12,747 bases of DNA. It comes from Candidatus Zixiibacteriota bacterium. Its GTDB lineage: Bacteria > Zixibacteria > MSB-5A5 > GN15 > FEB-12. Of the stretch, positions 1 through 7,306 are shown piece after piece. Both the position numbers and the translations under genes were made by a program. The stretch is from contig JAUVAR010000039.1 of assembly GCA_030591625.1 (NCBI GenBank), positions 1 to 12,747 on the forward strand, in the 5' to 3' direction. How positions within the stretch are numbered: position 1 is the first letter of the stretch; each line of letters starts with the position of its first letter. The notes below the pieces were generated by a model. That model ran no database searches. It was given only the letters and a program-made list of their open reading frames with translations, and was not told the DNA's origin.

Positions 1-2
1 AA

Positions 3-383
3 AAAAGCCCGGCCAAAGAACCTGAATACAGAGCATTTTACAGATTAGGTTTGAAAGGAAAACCTTTTCACTGGATGCTTTTGTCTGGTACATATTCCCA
101 TATTACATCTGCCGGTACCGCACTGACTAGTTATGGATTATCTTTGAATGCAGAAATCCCAAAAATTGATCTCCCGTTGAAAATGTTCTTTAAAAAAGAT
201 GTAAGAAATATTGGGGATTTGGAACCACAGTCAACGATTTCACTTGATACCAAGATTACTTATTCGATTAGAAAAATAAAAATCACAATGGAACACTCTT
301 ATAAAAAAGAGAACCAGATTTTTGATGTATTTACCAACCATGAGATTCGTGCAAAAATTTCACGACAGTTTGGACTCTACTAA
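3..383 (+). CDS. C-terminal part of a putative outer-membrane beta-barrel protein (5' truncated)
   Basis: The frame is open from the left edge of the window to the TAA at 381-383, so about 126 C-terminal residues are visible and the start lies outside. A TTG at 51 is in frame, but the residues before it are of the same character, so it is probably not the start. The sequence is a series of short segments with alternating polar and hydrophobic residues (for example LKGKPFHWMLLSGTYSHI and LDTKITYSIRKIKITMEHSY). It ends in 'RQFGLY', a terminal aromatic residue as expected for the last strand of an outer-membrane barrel. I do not recognise the family. The next gene starts 4 nt after the stop, so it is likely co-transcribed with the propeller and cytochrome genes, which would suit the porin part of a porin-cytochrome conduit. 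A periplasmic beta-rich protein is the alternative. Confidence 0.6.
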   Translation, partial: KSPAKEPEYRAFYRLGLKGKPFHWMLLSGTYSHITSAGTALTSYGLSLNAEIPKIDLPLKMFFKKDVRNIGDLEPQSTISLDTKITYSIRKIKITMEHSYKKENQIFDVFTNHEIRAKISRQFGLY

Positions 384-387
384 GATT

Positions 388-1383
388 ATGAAACTGATTA
401 AAACTCTCATATTTTGTTTGCTGATGGTTGTCCCGTCAATCAAACCTATCGTGGCTGAGGAGCTTCCCGTCTGGCCCGAAGGTGCTGTCGATGCTCGGAT
501 CAAATTTGTACGAGAAATACGACTTGACGATCTAAAATTAGAGACAAGCTTTCTTGGTAAAATTGGACGCATAATCGGTGGATCATCAGAAGCTGAGCAA
601 TTATCGCTTCCATTTGATTTGGAAATGGCTGGCGATAAATTATTTATGGTTTGTCAGAACCTGCCAGCTTTGGTAGAAATCAATATCTCAAAAAACAGCT
701 TCAAGCTGCATACCTGCAAAGAAAAACCATTCGAATATCCAGTCTCCTTATGCGTTTCAGAAAATGAAATTATCTATATAACTGACAGCAAAAACGGGAC
801 AATCTATCAATTCGATGGAAAAACGGTAAAACCGTTGATCTCTGATAGCTTGGTCAGACCGACAGGGATCGCTACAGCAGGGGAAAAGAACTGGATATAT
901 GTTGTTGATACAGGTGACCATAGCTTGAAAATATTCGATATTAATGGTATATTCATTAAGCAGATAATTGCTGGAGATAGTAGCGAAAATGCTTTGCATT
1001 TTCCTACTTTTGCAACAGCAGATCATGATGGTAACCTGATTGTGAACGATGCACTAAATTATAAGATCAGACGTTACAATTCCCTCGGGAACATACTCTC
1101 TTCCTTCGGGGAGGAAGGTGATAGTCCCGGCAGTTTCTCAAGACCTAAGGGCATTGCTGTCGATTCAGATGGACATATATATGTCATTGACAACATGCAG
1201 GATAATTTGCAGGTGTTCGATATAGATGGACGTTTACTTCTCGTGATTGGACAACGTGGTCGTGGGTTGGGTGAATTCTGGTCACCTGGTGGAATTGAAA
1301 TCAACAACGATACAATTTATATTGCCGATACATTCAATGATAGAATCCAGGTATTGGCCTACGTTGGAGAGACCGAACAATGA
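388..1383 (+). CDS. Secreted NHL-repeat six-bladed beta-propeller protein
   Basis: 331 residues. The ATG at 388 is preferred over the in-frame ATG at 322 because it places a signal peptide (MKLIKTLIFCLLMVVPSIKP, cleavage near 'IVAEE') at the N-terminus and avoids overlap with the preceding gene, which stops 4 nt earlier. After the signal comes 'LPVWPEGAVDARIKFVREI', an opening seen in NHL proteins next to multiheme cytochromes. NHL blades follow: 'RPTGIATAGEKNWIYVVDT', 'PTFATADHDGNLIVNDA', 'RPKGIAVDSDGHIYVIDN' and 'SPGGIEINNDTIYIADT', each with the hydrophobic-D/N-G-x-I-Y-V-x-D pattern. NHL propellers are binding scaffolds without a conserved catalytic site. The stop codon overlaps the start of the tetraheme cytochrome (ATGA at 1380-1383), implying translational coupling. 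A role as a cytochrome-binding or assembly partner is inferred from context only. Confidence 0.85.
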   Translation: MKLIKTLIFCLLMVVPSIKPIVAEELPVWPEGAVDARIKFVREIRLDDLKLETSFLGKIGRIIGGSSEAEQLSLPFDLEMAGDKLFMVCQNLPALVEINISKNSFKLHTCKEKPFEYPVSLCVSENEIIYITDSKNGTIYQFDGKTVKPLISDSLVRPTGIATAGEKNWIYVVDTGDHSLKIFDINGIFIKQIIAGDSSENALHFPTFATADHDGNLIVNDALNYKIRRYNSLGNILSSFGEEGDSPGSFSRPKGIAVDSDGHIYVIDNMQDNLQVFDIDGRLLLVIGQRGRGLGEFWSPGGIEINNDTIYIADTFNDRIQVLAYVGETEQ

Positions 1384-2033
1384 ACTTTCATTTGACTACA
1401 ACATTGATGGTTACTTTTACTCTGGCAGCTTCTGCTATGGCAGGAGAGTCTGTATCGGTTGTAAATACGAGCCACAATCTTTCGACATCCGGTCGTGGTA
1501 ATATCAGATCAACAACCGAAACAAGAGTTTGTATTTTCTGCCACAGCTCTCATAACAGTTCATCGGAAGGACCTCTTTGGAGCCATGAAACATCCAAGAC
1601 TGGTCAATTTCGTACTTATGCGCGAGCATCACTTGAAGCTACCGCCGAACAACCAACCGGTGCAACAAAGCTTTGTCTCTCCTGTCATGATGGCACCATT
1701 GCAGTCGGAGCTATTAAGGGTTTAAGAAATCCGATAAGCATGAAGGGCGTTGGATCGCGGGGCGAAATACCTGATGGAAGAAGAACAAACATTGGTATGG
1801 ATCTTTCCGGAACACATCCTGTCTCGATAAAATATTCTCAGGCGAGTGCTTTGGCGAGTTCTCATTTGCGCTGGCCGCCGGCAGATGTAGAAAACAGAGT
1901 TGGTCCGGATGCAGAAGGATATGTTCAGTGTACTTCATGCCATGATCCGCATAATGATTCCCGTTCAACAAAATACCCGTTTTGGCAGAAAGATACTTTT
2001 GATGCTGTCTGTGAAACATGCCATACATATTGA
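1380..2033 (+). CDS. Tetraheme c-type cytochrome, exported (OmcE-like size and layout)
   Basis: 217 residues with signal peptide MNFHLTTTLMVTFTLAASAM (cleavage near 'AMAG-ES'). Four CXXCH haem sites are present: C51-H55 (CIFCH), C99-H103 (CLSCH), C184-H188 (CTSCH, within CTSCHDPH) and C211-H215 (CETCH), the last only two residues from the C-terminus. Extra histidines suited to distal ligation include H58, H146 in 'GTHPVS' and H191 in 'CHDPH'. The segment 'SHNLSTSGRGN' before the first haem and the four-haem, ~200-residue mature size recall Geobacter OmcE, which forms extracellular filaments. That is a resemblance of layout, not a demonstrated homology. Both flanking junctions are tight: an ATGA overlap with the propeller upstream and an 8-nt gap to the octaheme gene downstream. 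It is an electron carrier outside the cytoplasmic membrane; whether periplasmic, surface-bound or filamentous cannot be told from sequence alone. Confidence 0.85.
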   Translation: MNFHLTTTLMVTFTLAASAMAGESVSVVNTSHNLSTSGRGNIRSTTETRVCIFCHSSHNSSSEGPLWSHETSKTGQFRTYARASLEATAEQPTGATKLCLSCHDGTIAVGAIKGLRNPISMKGVGSRGEIPDGRRTNIGMDLSGTHPVSIKYSQASALASSHLRWPPADVENRVGPDAEGYVQCTSCHDPHNDSRSTKYPFWQKDTFDAVCETCHTY

Positions 2034-2041
2034 GGAACAAG

Positions 2042-3106
2042 ATGTCTGTTAGATCAGTAAAAATTGCTCTTGCTATAATTATACTGACGTTGCCAATTAG
2101 TTTGAGCAGCCATATTGACTCACCGCTTCTGACCGAAGGATGCGGTTCATGTCATATTGGTCATGGTATGTCCGGGGAACCTATGCTCGCCGCCTCAGAA
2201 GAACAATTCTGTTATCAATGCCATGGCTCAGCGAATAATCGAGATAACATGGTTAGAAACGGGAAACTTTCAGGAGCTGCCAGACTCGCTGATATTGAGC
2301 GTGAGTTTGATAAAGTATATCGTCATCCTGTTGAAAATACTGCCAGCCATTCACCTGTTGAGATCATTCCAAGAGCCGATGGTGCTGCTGCGGATCATGC
2401 CGAATGTGTTGATTGTCACTCTCCTCACCTAAGATCAGGTGACCCTCACAAACAAAGAAATTCAGTTTCAGGAGTAACGGCAACAGGGCAATATATCGAA
2501 AGAGCTACCCAGGAATATGAAGTCTGTCTGAAGTGTCATTCCGACAATGAAGGAATTAGGGACGAAAAGAAAAATATCAGACGACAATTTGAATCATCGG
2601 CGAAATCGATGCATCCTGTTTCAAGGAGTGGACGAGCCACCGGACAGCCAAGCCTCTCGGCATCTCCAATAATGTCATCGGGCATGACCTGTACCGATTG
2701 TCATACAAACGACGATCCCAACGGACCGCGGGGTCCTCATGGGTCTAATAACAAACATCTTTTGAGTGGAAACTATGAACAAGGTGGATATGCAACAGAA
2801 AGTCCGCTCGCTTATGAATTCTGTTACTCCTGTCATGAACGTTCAAGCATCTTGGGCAATGAGAGCTTCCCGTTGCATCGTGAACATATCGTTGGTGACC
2901 CGCTGACCGGGCGGGCGGGTACATCATGCTATACTTGTCACTCTGCTCATAGTTCTCAGAGAAACCCATTCCTGATTAATTTCAACGAGGATGTTGTTAC
3001 TGGTAGTAAGATTGGAAATAGAATTGCCTACCAATCATTTGGGATCGAGAGAGGTGAATGTTATCTCTCCTGCCATGGTTATGACCACGATCCGGAGAGG
3101 TATTAG
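2042..3106 (+). CDS. Octaheme c-type cytochrome with paired CXXCH motifs and one CX3CH
   Basis: 354 residues. The ATG at 2042 is chosen over one at 2018 because it follows a GAGG ribosome binding site at 2032-2035, avoids overlap with the tetraheme gene, and starts a signal peptide (MSVRSVKIALAIIILTLPIS). Seven CXXCH sites begin at C34, C57, C122, C162, C217, C261 and C296. The eighth, near the C-terminus, is C340-Y-L-S-C344-H345, a CX3CH. The sites fall into four pairs of the doubled-CXXCH type (first member often CXXCHxxH, as in CGSCHIGH, CVDCHSPH and CYTCHSAH). 'HPV' histidines at H95 and H191 lie between pairs and could be distal ligands. There is no visible enzyme-specific domain, so an electron-transfer role is the safest reading. 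It lies between the tetraheme gene (8-nt gap) and the second propeller gene (1-nt gap). Confidence 0.87.
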   Translation: MSVRSVKIALAIIILTLPISLSSHIDSPLLTEGCGSCHIGHGMSGEPMLAASEEQFCYQCHGSANNRDNMVRNGKLSGAARLADIEREFDKVYRHPVENTASHSPVEIIPRADGAAADHAECVDCHSPHLRSGDPHKQRNSVSGVTATGQYIERATQEYEVCLKCHSDNEGIRDEKKNIRRQFESSAKSMHPVSRSGRATGQPSLSASPIMSSGMTCTDCHTNDDPNGPRGPHGSNNKHLLSGNYEQGGYATESPLAYEFCYSCHERSSILGNESFPLHREHIVGDPLTGRAGTSCYTCHSAHSSQRNPFLINFNEDVVTGSKIGNRIAYQSFGIERGECYLSCHGYDHDPERY

Positions 3107-3107
3107 T

Positions 3108-4634
3108 ATGAGTAAAGATCATCAAATACTTGAGAAAATCAAATTATTCTTCAGGATTGTTCTGGCTCTTGGTGTTTTCTATATCACAGCGTTTGCTCTT
3201 GAAATTGAACCGGTCGGCTCAATTGAAGATTCTCTATTTGCTCCGACTTCATTGGATGTACAGGAAGATGAACTCGCGGTTTTAGAACCATACTCGAAGG
3301 AACTGAAAATATTTTCTGCGGATGGGGTTCTTACACACAAAGTACAACTTACAGGTGATGCCTACGGTCTTACCAAAATCTCACGCTACCTCTATCTTTA
3401 TTGCGATCGCGACAGAAAAAAAGTAGTAGCTGTAAATGCGGTCAATGGTCAACAGTATGATTACTATAATGAAATAGATGGCCTCACAGATCCAATAGAT
3501 ATTTTATCTAATGGTAATGAAGTTGCAATTTTAGATGCTGCGAATTCAACAATTTTTATAATGAACGATGCAACCGGTATCTCAAGGCAAATAAAAATTA
3601 CCAACGAAGAGGGTGCACCGATCAGATATCTCTCTTCCTTTGCATACAGCATTAAGACTGATCAATACTATCTCCTTGATCAAATCGAGAGCACTATTCG
3701 TGTCGTTAGCTCAAACGGACAGATGGTCAAGTCATTTGGTTCATTCGGTAATGGTGATGGTCAAATCACCCGTGGTGGCGAACTTGCAGTTGATGCCGAC
3801 GGACGAGTCTATGTGACAGATCGTTATCAGGGAATAGTTTTAGTTTATAATTCCGAAGGCACATATCTCGATGAAATTGAAGCGTTCAAAAGCGCTGTCG
3901 CTATACCTACAGGAATTGCAATTGATGACAACGGCGTGCTTTATATCGCATCAACAATGGGTTTAGGAGTCACAATGTATTTTGTAGCTCCCCAACGTAC
4001 AATAGATAATGCAGTCTTTCTCCATCAGCAATACCCCGAATCGAATGCATTGTTGCGCTCAAGAAATATTAATTTCATAGGTTTGGCAGAGTCCAGTTTG
4101 GAAGCTGACCAGGTTACAGGATTTGATTTTCAGGTCTTAGGCGATACACTACAATCAATTATTGCAGCCGAGATTTCTAATGTTAGTCCAGAAGTCAATT
4201 CGAATGAATTAGAAAGAAAACAATACACGGCAAAATGGCAGCCGGATACTGAATTGGAAGCAGATCAAAAATATTTCTGGCGTATCAGAATTCGTTCTAA
4301 TGAAACTATCGGCAGCTGGTCATCATACAGTGCATTTGCTACAACCGCTCTTCCAATAGAATATCATCTTGAACAAAACTATCCGAATCCGTTCAATCCA
4401 AGTACGCATATCGGTTTTTCTTTGGCTATAGATACAAAAGTTACACTCGATATTTATAATCTTCTTGGTCAGCATGTAACAAATCTGGTTGATCTTGATA
4501 TGACGGCCGGTCGTCATGAAATTGTTTGGGATGGTGAAGATTCGGGTGGAGAAAAAGTAGCTACCGGAGTTTATTTCTATCGTCTGACCACAAATGATTT
4601 TGTACAGACCCGTAAAATGGTATTGGTGAAGTAG
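3108..4634 (+). CDS. Secreted NHL-type propeller with a Fn3-like segment and C-terminal T9SS/FlgD-like sorting domain
   Basis: 508 residues. The ATG at 3108 follows a strong ribosome binding site (GGAGAGG, 3094-3100) and lies 1 nt after the preceding stop. An N-terminal hydrophobic helix (residues about 12-30) serves as signal peptide or anchor. Residues about 40-295 form propeller blades, for example 'GELAVDADGRVYVTDRYQG' and 'PTGIAIDDNGVLYIAS'. Residues about 305-415 resemble a fibronectin-type/Ig segment ('YFWRIRIRSNETIGSWSSYS'). Residues about 418-508 are a recognisable C-terminal domain: 'LEQNYPNPFNPSTHIGFSL', 'LDIYNLLGQHV', 'AGRHEIVWDG', 'ATGVYFYRL' and a basic tail 'TRKMVLVK'. Such domains occur as type IX secretion sorting signals in Bacteroidota and as FlgD-Ig-like ends in other FCB phyla. 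This is the best cue in the operon for a surface location. It sits between octaheme and pentaheme genes, which suggests a surface scaffold for cytochromes. Confidence 0.85.
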   Translation: MSKDHQILEKIKLFFRIVLALGVFYITAFALEIEPVGSIEDSLFAPTSLDVQEDELAVLEPYSKELKIFSADGVLTHKVQLTGDAYGLTKISRYLYLYCDRDRKKVVAVNAVNGQQYDYYNEIDGLTDPIDILSNGNEVAILDAANSTIFIMNDATGISRQIKITNEEGAPIRYLSSFAYSIKTDQYYLLDQIESTIRVVSSNGQMVKSFGSFGNGDGQITRGGELAVDADGRVYVTDRYQGIVLVYNSEGTYLDEIEAFKSAVAIPTGIAIDDNGVLYIASTMGLGVTMYFVAPQRTIDNAVFLHQQYPESNALLRSRNINFIGLAESSLEADQVTGFDFQVLGDTLQSIIAAEISNVSPEVNSNELERKQYTAKWQPDTELEADQKYFWRIRIRSNETIGSWSSYSAFATTALPIEYHLEQNYPNPFNPSTHIGFSLAIDTKVTLDIYNLLGQHVTNLVDLDMTAGRHEIVWDGEDSGGEKVATGVYFYRLTTNDFVQTRKMVLVK

Positions 4635-4644
4635 GGTTATTGAT

Positions 4645-5346
4645 ATGAAACTTAGAATTCTCATAATATTGTTGATGGTTGCTATTGGCGTTAACTTTGT
4701 TAATGCAACCGATGATCCTCATGGGGCAACGGCCTCAATTGATTGTTCCAAATGCCATATTGGCCATAACAGTATGGGTGATATCCTAATCAATGCAACC
4801 GATTCTCTCGTCTCAACAATGTGCCTCTCCTGCCATACGCCCGGTGGATGGGTGGGGATGACGAAATATTTCTCTGTGGCCGAGAAGGCCGACCCGGGAA
4901 CATCCGGTATCCATCATGCCTGGGATGTCCCTGCCGATAATAGTGCTCGGGGTGCAGCCGCACCAACCACCCAAATATTACTCGATCACCTGACTGCAGA
5001 TAACAGAATCACCTGTGCTACCTGCCATGACCCGCATTCAAATACGATCTCCCCATTTTTACGTTTAGATAATTCTGCCGATGCACTATGTCTTGACTGC
5101 CATGCCTTAAGAAATACAACATCTGTAAGAACATACACCGGATCAAAGCTTTCTCATCCGGTTAATGTTACCTTGCCGGCTACAGAAACTTTTCATAATC
5201 CACCGCTTGATATTGACGGTAACCCGCAGCCATCAGACGGCAACACGACCAATGATCTTCCGTTGGTTGGTGGAAAAGTCAGCTGTACTACCTGTCATTC
5301 AGTTCATCACGCCGATTCTGATGCCAGTACTGATAACACGCCATAG
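4645..5346 (+). CDS. Pentaheme c-type cytochrome, exported (OmcS-like motif order)
   Basis: 233 residues with signal peptide MKLRILIILLMVAIGVNFVN (cleavage near 'NA-TDDPHG'). Five CXXCH sites: C34 (CSKCHIGHNSMGD), C60 (CLSCHTPGG), C124 (CATCHDPHS), C149 (CLDCH) and C214 (CTTCHSVHH). The order short-gap pair, long gap, 'CHDPH', CXXCH, 'CxxCHxxH' follows that of the Geobacter filament cytochrome OmcS, which begins with a similar CxxCHxxHNS motif but has a sixth haem near its C-terminus. Here the protein ends 15 residues after haem five ('DASTDNTP'), and no CXXCH coding sequence is found in any frame just downstream. 'SHPV' at H171 may be a distal ligand. The start follows an AGGG at 4633-4636, 10 nt after the previous gene. 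Electron transfer outside the cytoplasm is secure; filament formation is speculative. Confidence 0.85.
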   Translation: MKLRILIILLMVAIGVNFVNATDDPHGATASIDCSKCHIGHNSMGDILINATDSLVSTMCLSCHTPGGWVGMTKYFSVAEKADPGTSGIHHAWDVPADNSARGAAAPTTQILLDHLTADNRITCATCHDPHSNTISPFLRLDNSADALCLDCHALRNTTSVRTYTGSKLSHPVNVTLPATETFHNPPLDIDGNPQPSDGNTTNDLPLVGGKVSCTTCHSVHHADSDASTDNTP

Positions 5347-5473
5347 CCTGAATCCAAAAGATAAACTCTCAAGCTTCCAATATTTAAGAAAAAACCAATT
5401 GCACCTCCAGACAGAACGGTGTAATATGGCCAGACCGTAATAATACGGTTCAGTCGGCAAGGGTAGGATTGTT
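5347..5473 (+). other. 127-nt intercistronic spacer with competing hairpins
   Basis: This is the largest gap in the operon and holds no credible gene. A perfect inverted repeat ACCGTA-ATAA-TACGGT lies at 5434-5449. The same ACCGT (5434-5438) could instead pair with ACGGT at 5416-5420, so the two hairpins exclude each other. No U-run follows, so it is not an ordinary terminator. It may moderate expression of ccsA relative to the cytochromes or mark an RNA processing site; this is inference. Confidence 0.35.
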
Positions 5474-6295
5474 GTGAGTGCAGTTGAATCAATTCTGTTT
5501 TGGGTAGCGGCGGTTATAGCGGCCGGATCATTTATAGTCGCTCTTATCGCTATCATATTCAAAAAATCGTTCTGGCTCGACCTTGCGCAGTATATGCTCT
5601 TAGCATCTTTTGCTCTAATTAGTACATTAGGTATTATTAGATGGAGTTCAACCGGACACCCTCCTTTTGTAACATTATTTGAATCGATGTTGACTTCGAT
5701 TTGGTTCCTCTGGCTGATTCAGATCGTTGGTAACTTTATCTCGAGTCGTATGAGAATACTTGTCCTGCCGGTAGCTCTGATCGGTTTTCTTATGCTTGGA
5801 TGGGCCTCTTCATTTTCTGATGATGCCGGTGCATTATCTTTGGCTCTCACTAATACATGGTTGTTTATTCATGCATCGTTTGCAACTGCGGGAGCGTCGG
5901 CTTTCCTCGCCGCCGCATCGTTCGGTGTTATTTATTTGATGGGTGAGCAACGTTTCCAAGAGAGTGAAACTCTCAAAGCGCGAGTCCCTCAGTACAATAA
6001 AATTCCAACAACAATGACCAACCTCCTGATTTTGGGGCTTATCCTTTGGAGTGTCATGATTGTATCCGGTTCTATCTGGGCGAATGCAGCCTGGGGGCGT
6101 TATTGGGCATGGGACCCAATAGAATTGTGGTCATTAATCAGTTGGCTAATGTATGGACTATTGTTACATGCAAGAATTACATTCAAATTATCAAAAAGAC
6201 TATTCAGCTTATTAGCGATAGCAACAGTTTTTGCTGTTCTGTTTGCTCTTTGGGGCGTAGGGTATGTCTATGAAACTATTCATGAATATGGTTAG
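5474..6295 (+). CDS. ccsA: CcsA/ResC-type cytochrome c biogenesis (haem export and attachment) protein
   Basis: 273 residues from a GTG start preceded by AAGGGTAGG (5459-5467). It is a polytopic membrane protein with about eight hydrophobic helices. The diagnostic tryptophan-rich WWD signature lies at residues 207-222 (WGRYWAWDPIELWSL). It is accompanied by conserved-type histidines: H62 in 'RWSSTGHPPFVTLFESM', H133 in 'LFIHASFATAGA', H232 in 'LLLHAR' and H270 near the end. In System II maturation, CcsA works with CcsB/ResB to move haem across the membrane and attach it to CXXCH apocytochromes. No CcsB/ResB is encoded in this window, so the partner is elsewhere or this is a specialised lyase subunit. 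Its position after three cytochrome genes and overlapping a propeller lipoprotein suggests it serves this operon. CcmC/CcmF share the WWD motif, but the size and motif context favour CcsA. Confidence 0.88.
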   Translation: MSAVESILFWVAAVIAAGSFIVALIAIIFKKSFWLDLAQYMLLASFALISTLGIIRWSSTGHPPFVTLFESMLTSIWFLWLIQIVGNFISSRMRILVLPVALIGFLMLGWASSFSDDAGALSLALTNTWLFIHASFATAGASAFLAAASFGVIYLMGEQRFQESETLKARVPQYNKIPTTMTNLLILGLILWSVMIVSGSIWANAAWGRYWAWDPIELWSLISWLMYGLLLHARITFKLSKRLFSLLAIATVFAVLFALWGVGYVYETIHEYG

Positions 6296-7277
6296 ACCAA
6301 TTAATAGAATACTACTACTTTCGTTGACCGCCTGTATTTTCTTTTTTGTCGGCTGTAATAATGAATCTACTTCAAAAGGTGATCCCTTTGATGAAGTTCC
6401 ACAGTTATTCAAAGAGATAGATTTCCTCAACAAAGCGGAACCACTAAGACCGGCCCGACTGCAACTCTTGTATGATACAATTTTTGTAAGTTACAATAAT
6501 ATACCGAGAATTGATCGCTATGATACAGCGATGAATTTTATCTCATCAATTGATCTTACCGACCCGGAACCGATATACCCAACTTCATTCTATGTTGATG
6601 ATTCAATCATTGTTGTTGCGGACCATGCACGAAAACTTGTTGTACTATATGACCGCGAGGGGAAAGTGCTGACTTCATTCGGGACGCTTCCCGATCATAG
6701 TAAATTGCTCTCACCATTTTCGGTCTTCTGCTACGGAGGGGTAGCGTACATATCGGACATCGAAACACATTCGATCCTTGCTGTATCATTGGTTAATGTT
6801 GAAGGCCTCACCGAACGAGGTGAGCTGATTCTTACGATACCATCCGATACAAGTATCAAAATTGGTTTTCCATCGGCTGTCTCGGTAACTCAGGATGGAC
6901 GTCTATTGGCAGGTGATGCAAGTGATGGTCGTATTAAAGTCTTCACTTGTGATGGTCGTTATATTTATGATTTTGATACTATACCAGTCTCGTCGAAACC
7001 AGCCTGGCACTCATTTGCCTGGGACAATGTGCCCGATCCGTCACTTGCCGACACTAATAAATTTGATCCGAGTGGTGTTCCCTATATGGGAAGAGTTCAT
7101 GTGGTGGATGGAGAGAACGGGGCAGTGCACATGTTTAATCCGTATGGAAAATACATTAGCAGTTACCCCGCAGATTCTATTCTTTTACGTCCATCGTCAG
7201 TCGTCATCAATTGGAAAATTAACCAAATATTGATAGCTGATCCAGTAGCCGGTAAGATACTTATTTTCAAATACTAA
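6270..7277 (+). CDS. Beta-propeller (NHL-type) lipoprotein
   Basis: 335 residues from ATG 6270; in-frame ATGs at 6264, 6282 and 6288 are alternatives. 6270 is preferred because AGGG at 6259-6262 is suitably spaced. The start lies inside the 3' end of ccsA (26-nt overlap), which indicates translational coupling. The N-terminus has a lipoprotein-type signal: a basic start, hydrophobic 'INRILLLSLTACIFFFVGC' and then 'NNESTSKGD', with C29 the likely lipidated cysteine (F-V-G-C). An earlier 'LTAC' at C22 also fits the lipobox but falls inside the hydrophobic stretch. Propeller-like repeats follow, such as 'PTSFYVDDSIIVVADHARK', 'PSAVSVTQDGRLLAGDASDG' and 'PSSVVINWKINQILIADPV', with 'RVHVVDGENGAVHMFNPYG' preceding the last. 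It is the third propeller in the operon and the only apparent lipoprotein, so it may tether the assembly to a membrane. The specific function is unknown. Confidence 0.78.
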   Translation: MKLFMNMVRPINRILLLSLTACIFFFVGCNNESTSKGDPFDEVPQLFKEIDFLNKAEPLRPARLQLLYDTIFVSYNNIPRIDRYDTAMNFISSIDLTDPEPIYPTSFYVDDSIIVVADHARKLVVLYDREGKVLTSFGTLPDHSKLLSPFSVFCYGGVAYISDIETHSILAVSLVNVEGLTERGELILTIPSDTSIKIGFPSAVSVTQDGRLLAGDASDGRIKVFTCDGRYIYDFDTIPVSSKPAWHSFAWDNVPDPSLADTNKFDPSGVPYMGRVHVVDGENGAVHMFNPYGKYISSYPADSILLRPSSVVINWKINQILIADPVAGKILIFKY

Positions 7278-7306
7278 CCGGCCCCCAAAACTAATCGACC
7301 TCCAGG

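Noticed and set aside
2042..3106. Reading the octaheme protein as a nitrite reductase or a MtrA-type decaheme
   Set aside because: No CX2CK catalytic site, and eight haems in doubled pairs rather than ten. Left as an electron carrier.
5330..5473. Possible frameshift removing a sixth haem from the pentaheme cytochrome
   Set aside because: No TGY-N6-TGY-CAY pattern follows in any + frame, so there is no sixth haem to recover.
7248..7282. GCCGGT ... ACCGGC inverted repeat across the stop codon of the propeller lipoprotein gene
   Set aside because: Only 6 bp with a 23-nt loop and no T-run on either strand, so it is not a credible terminator.
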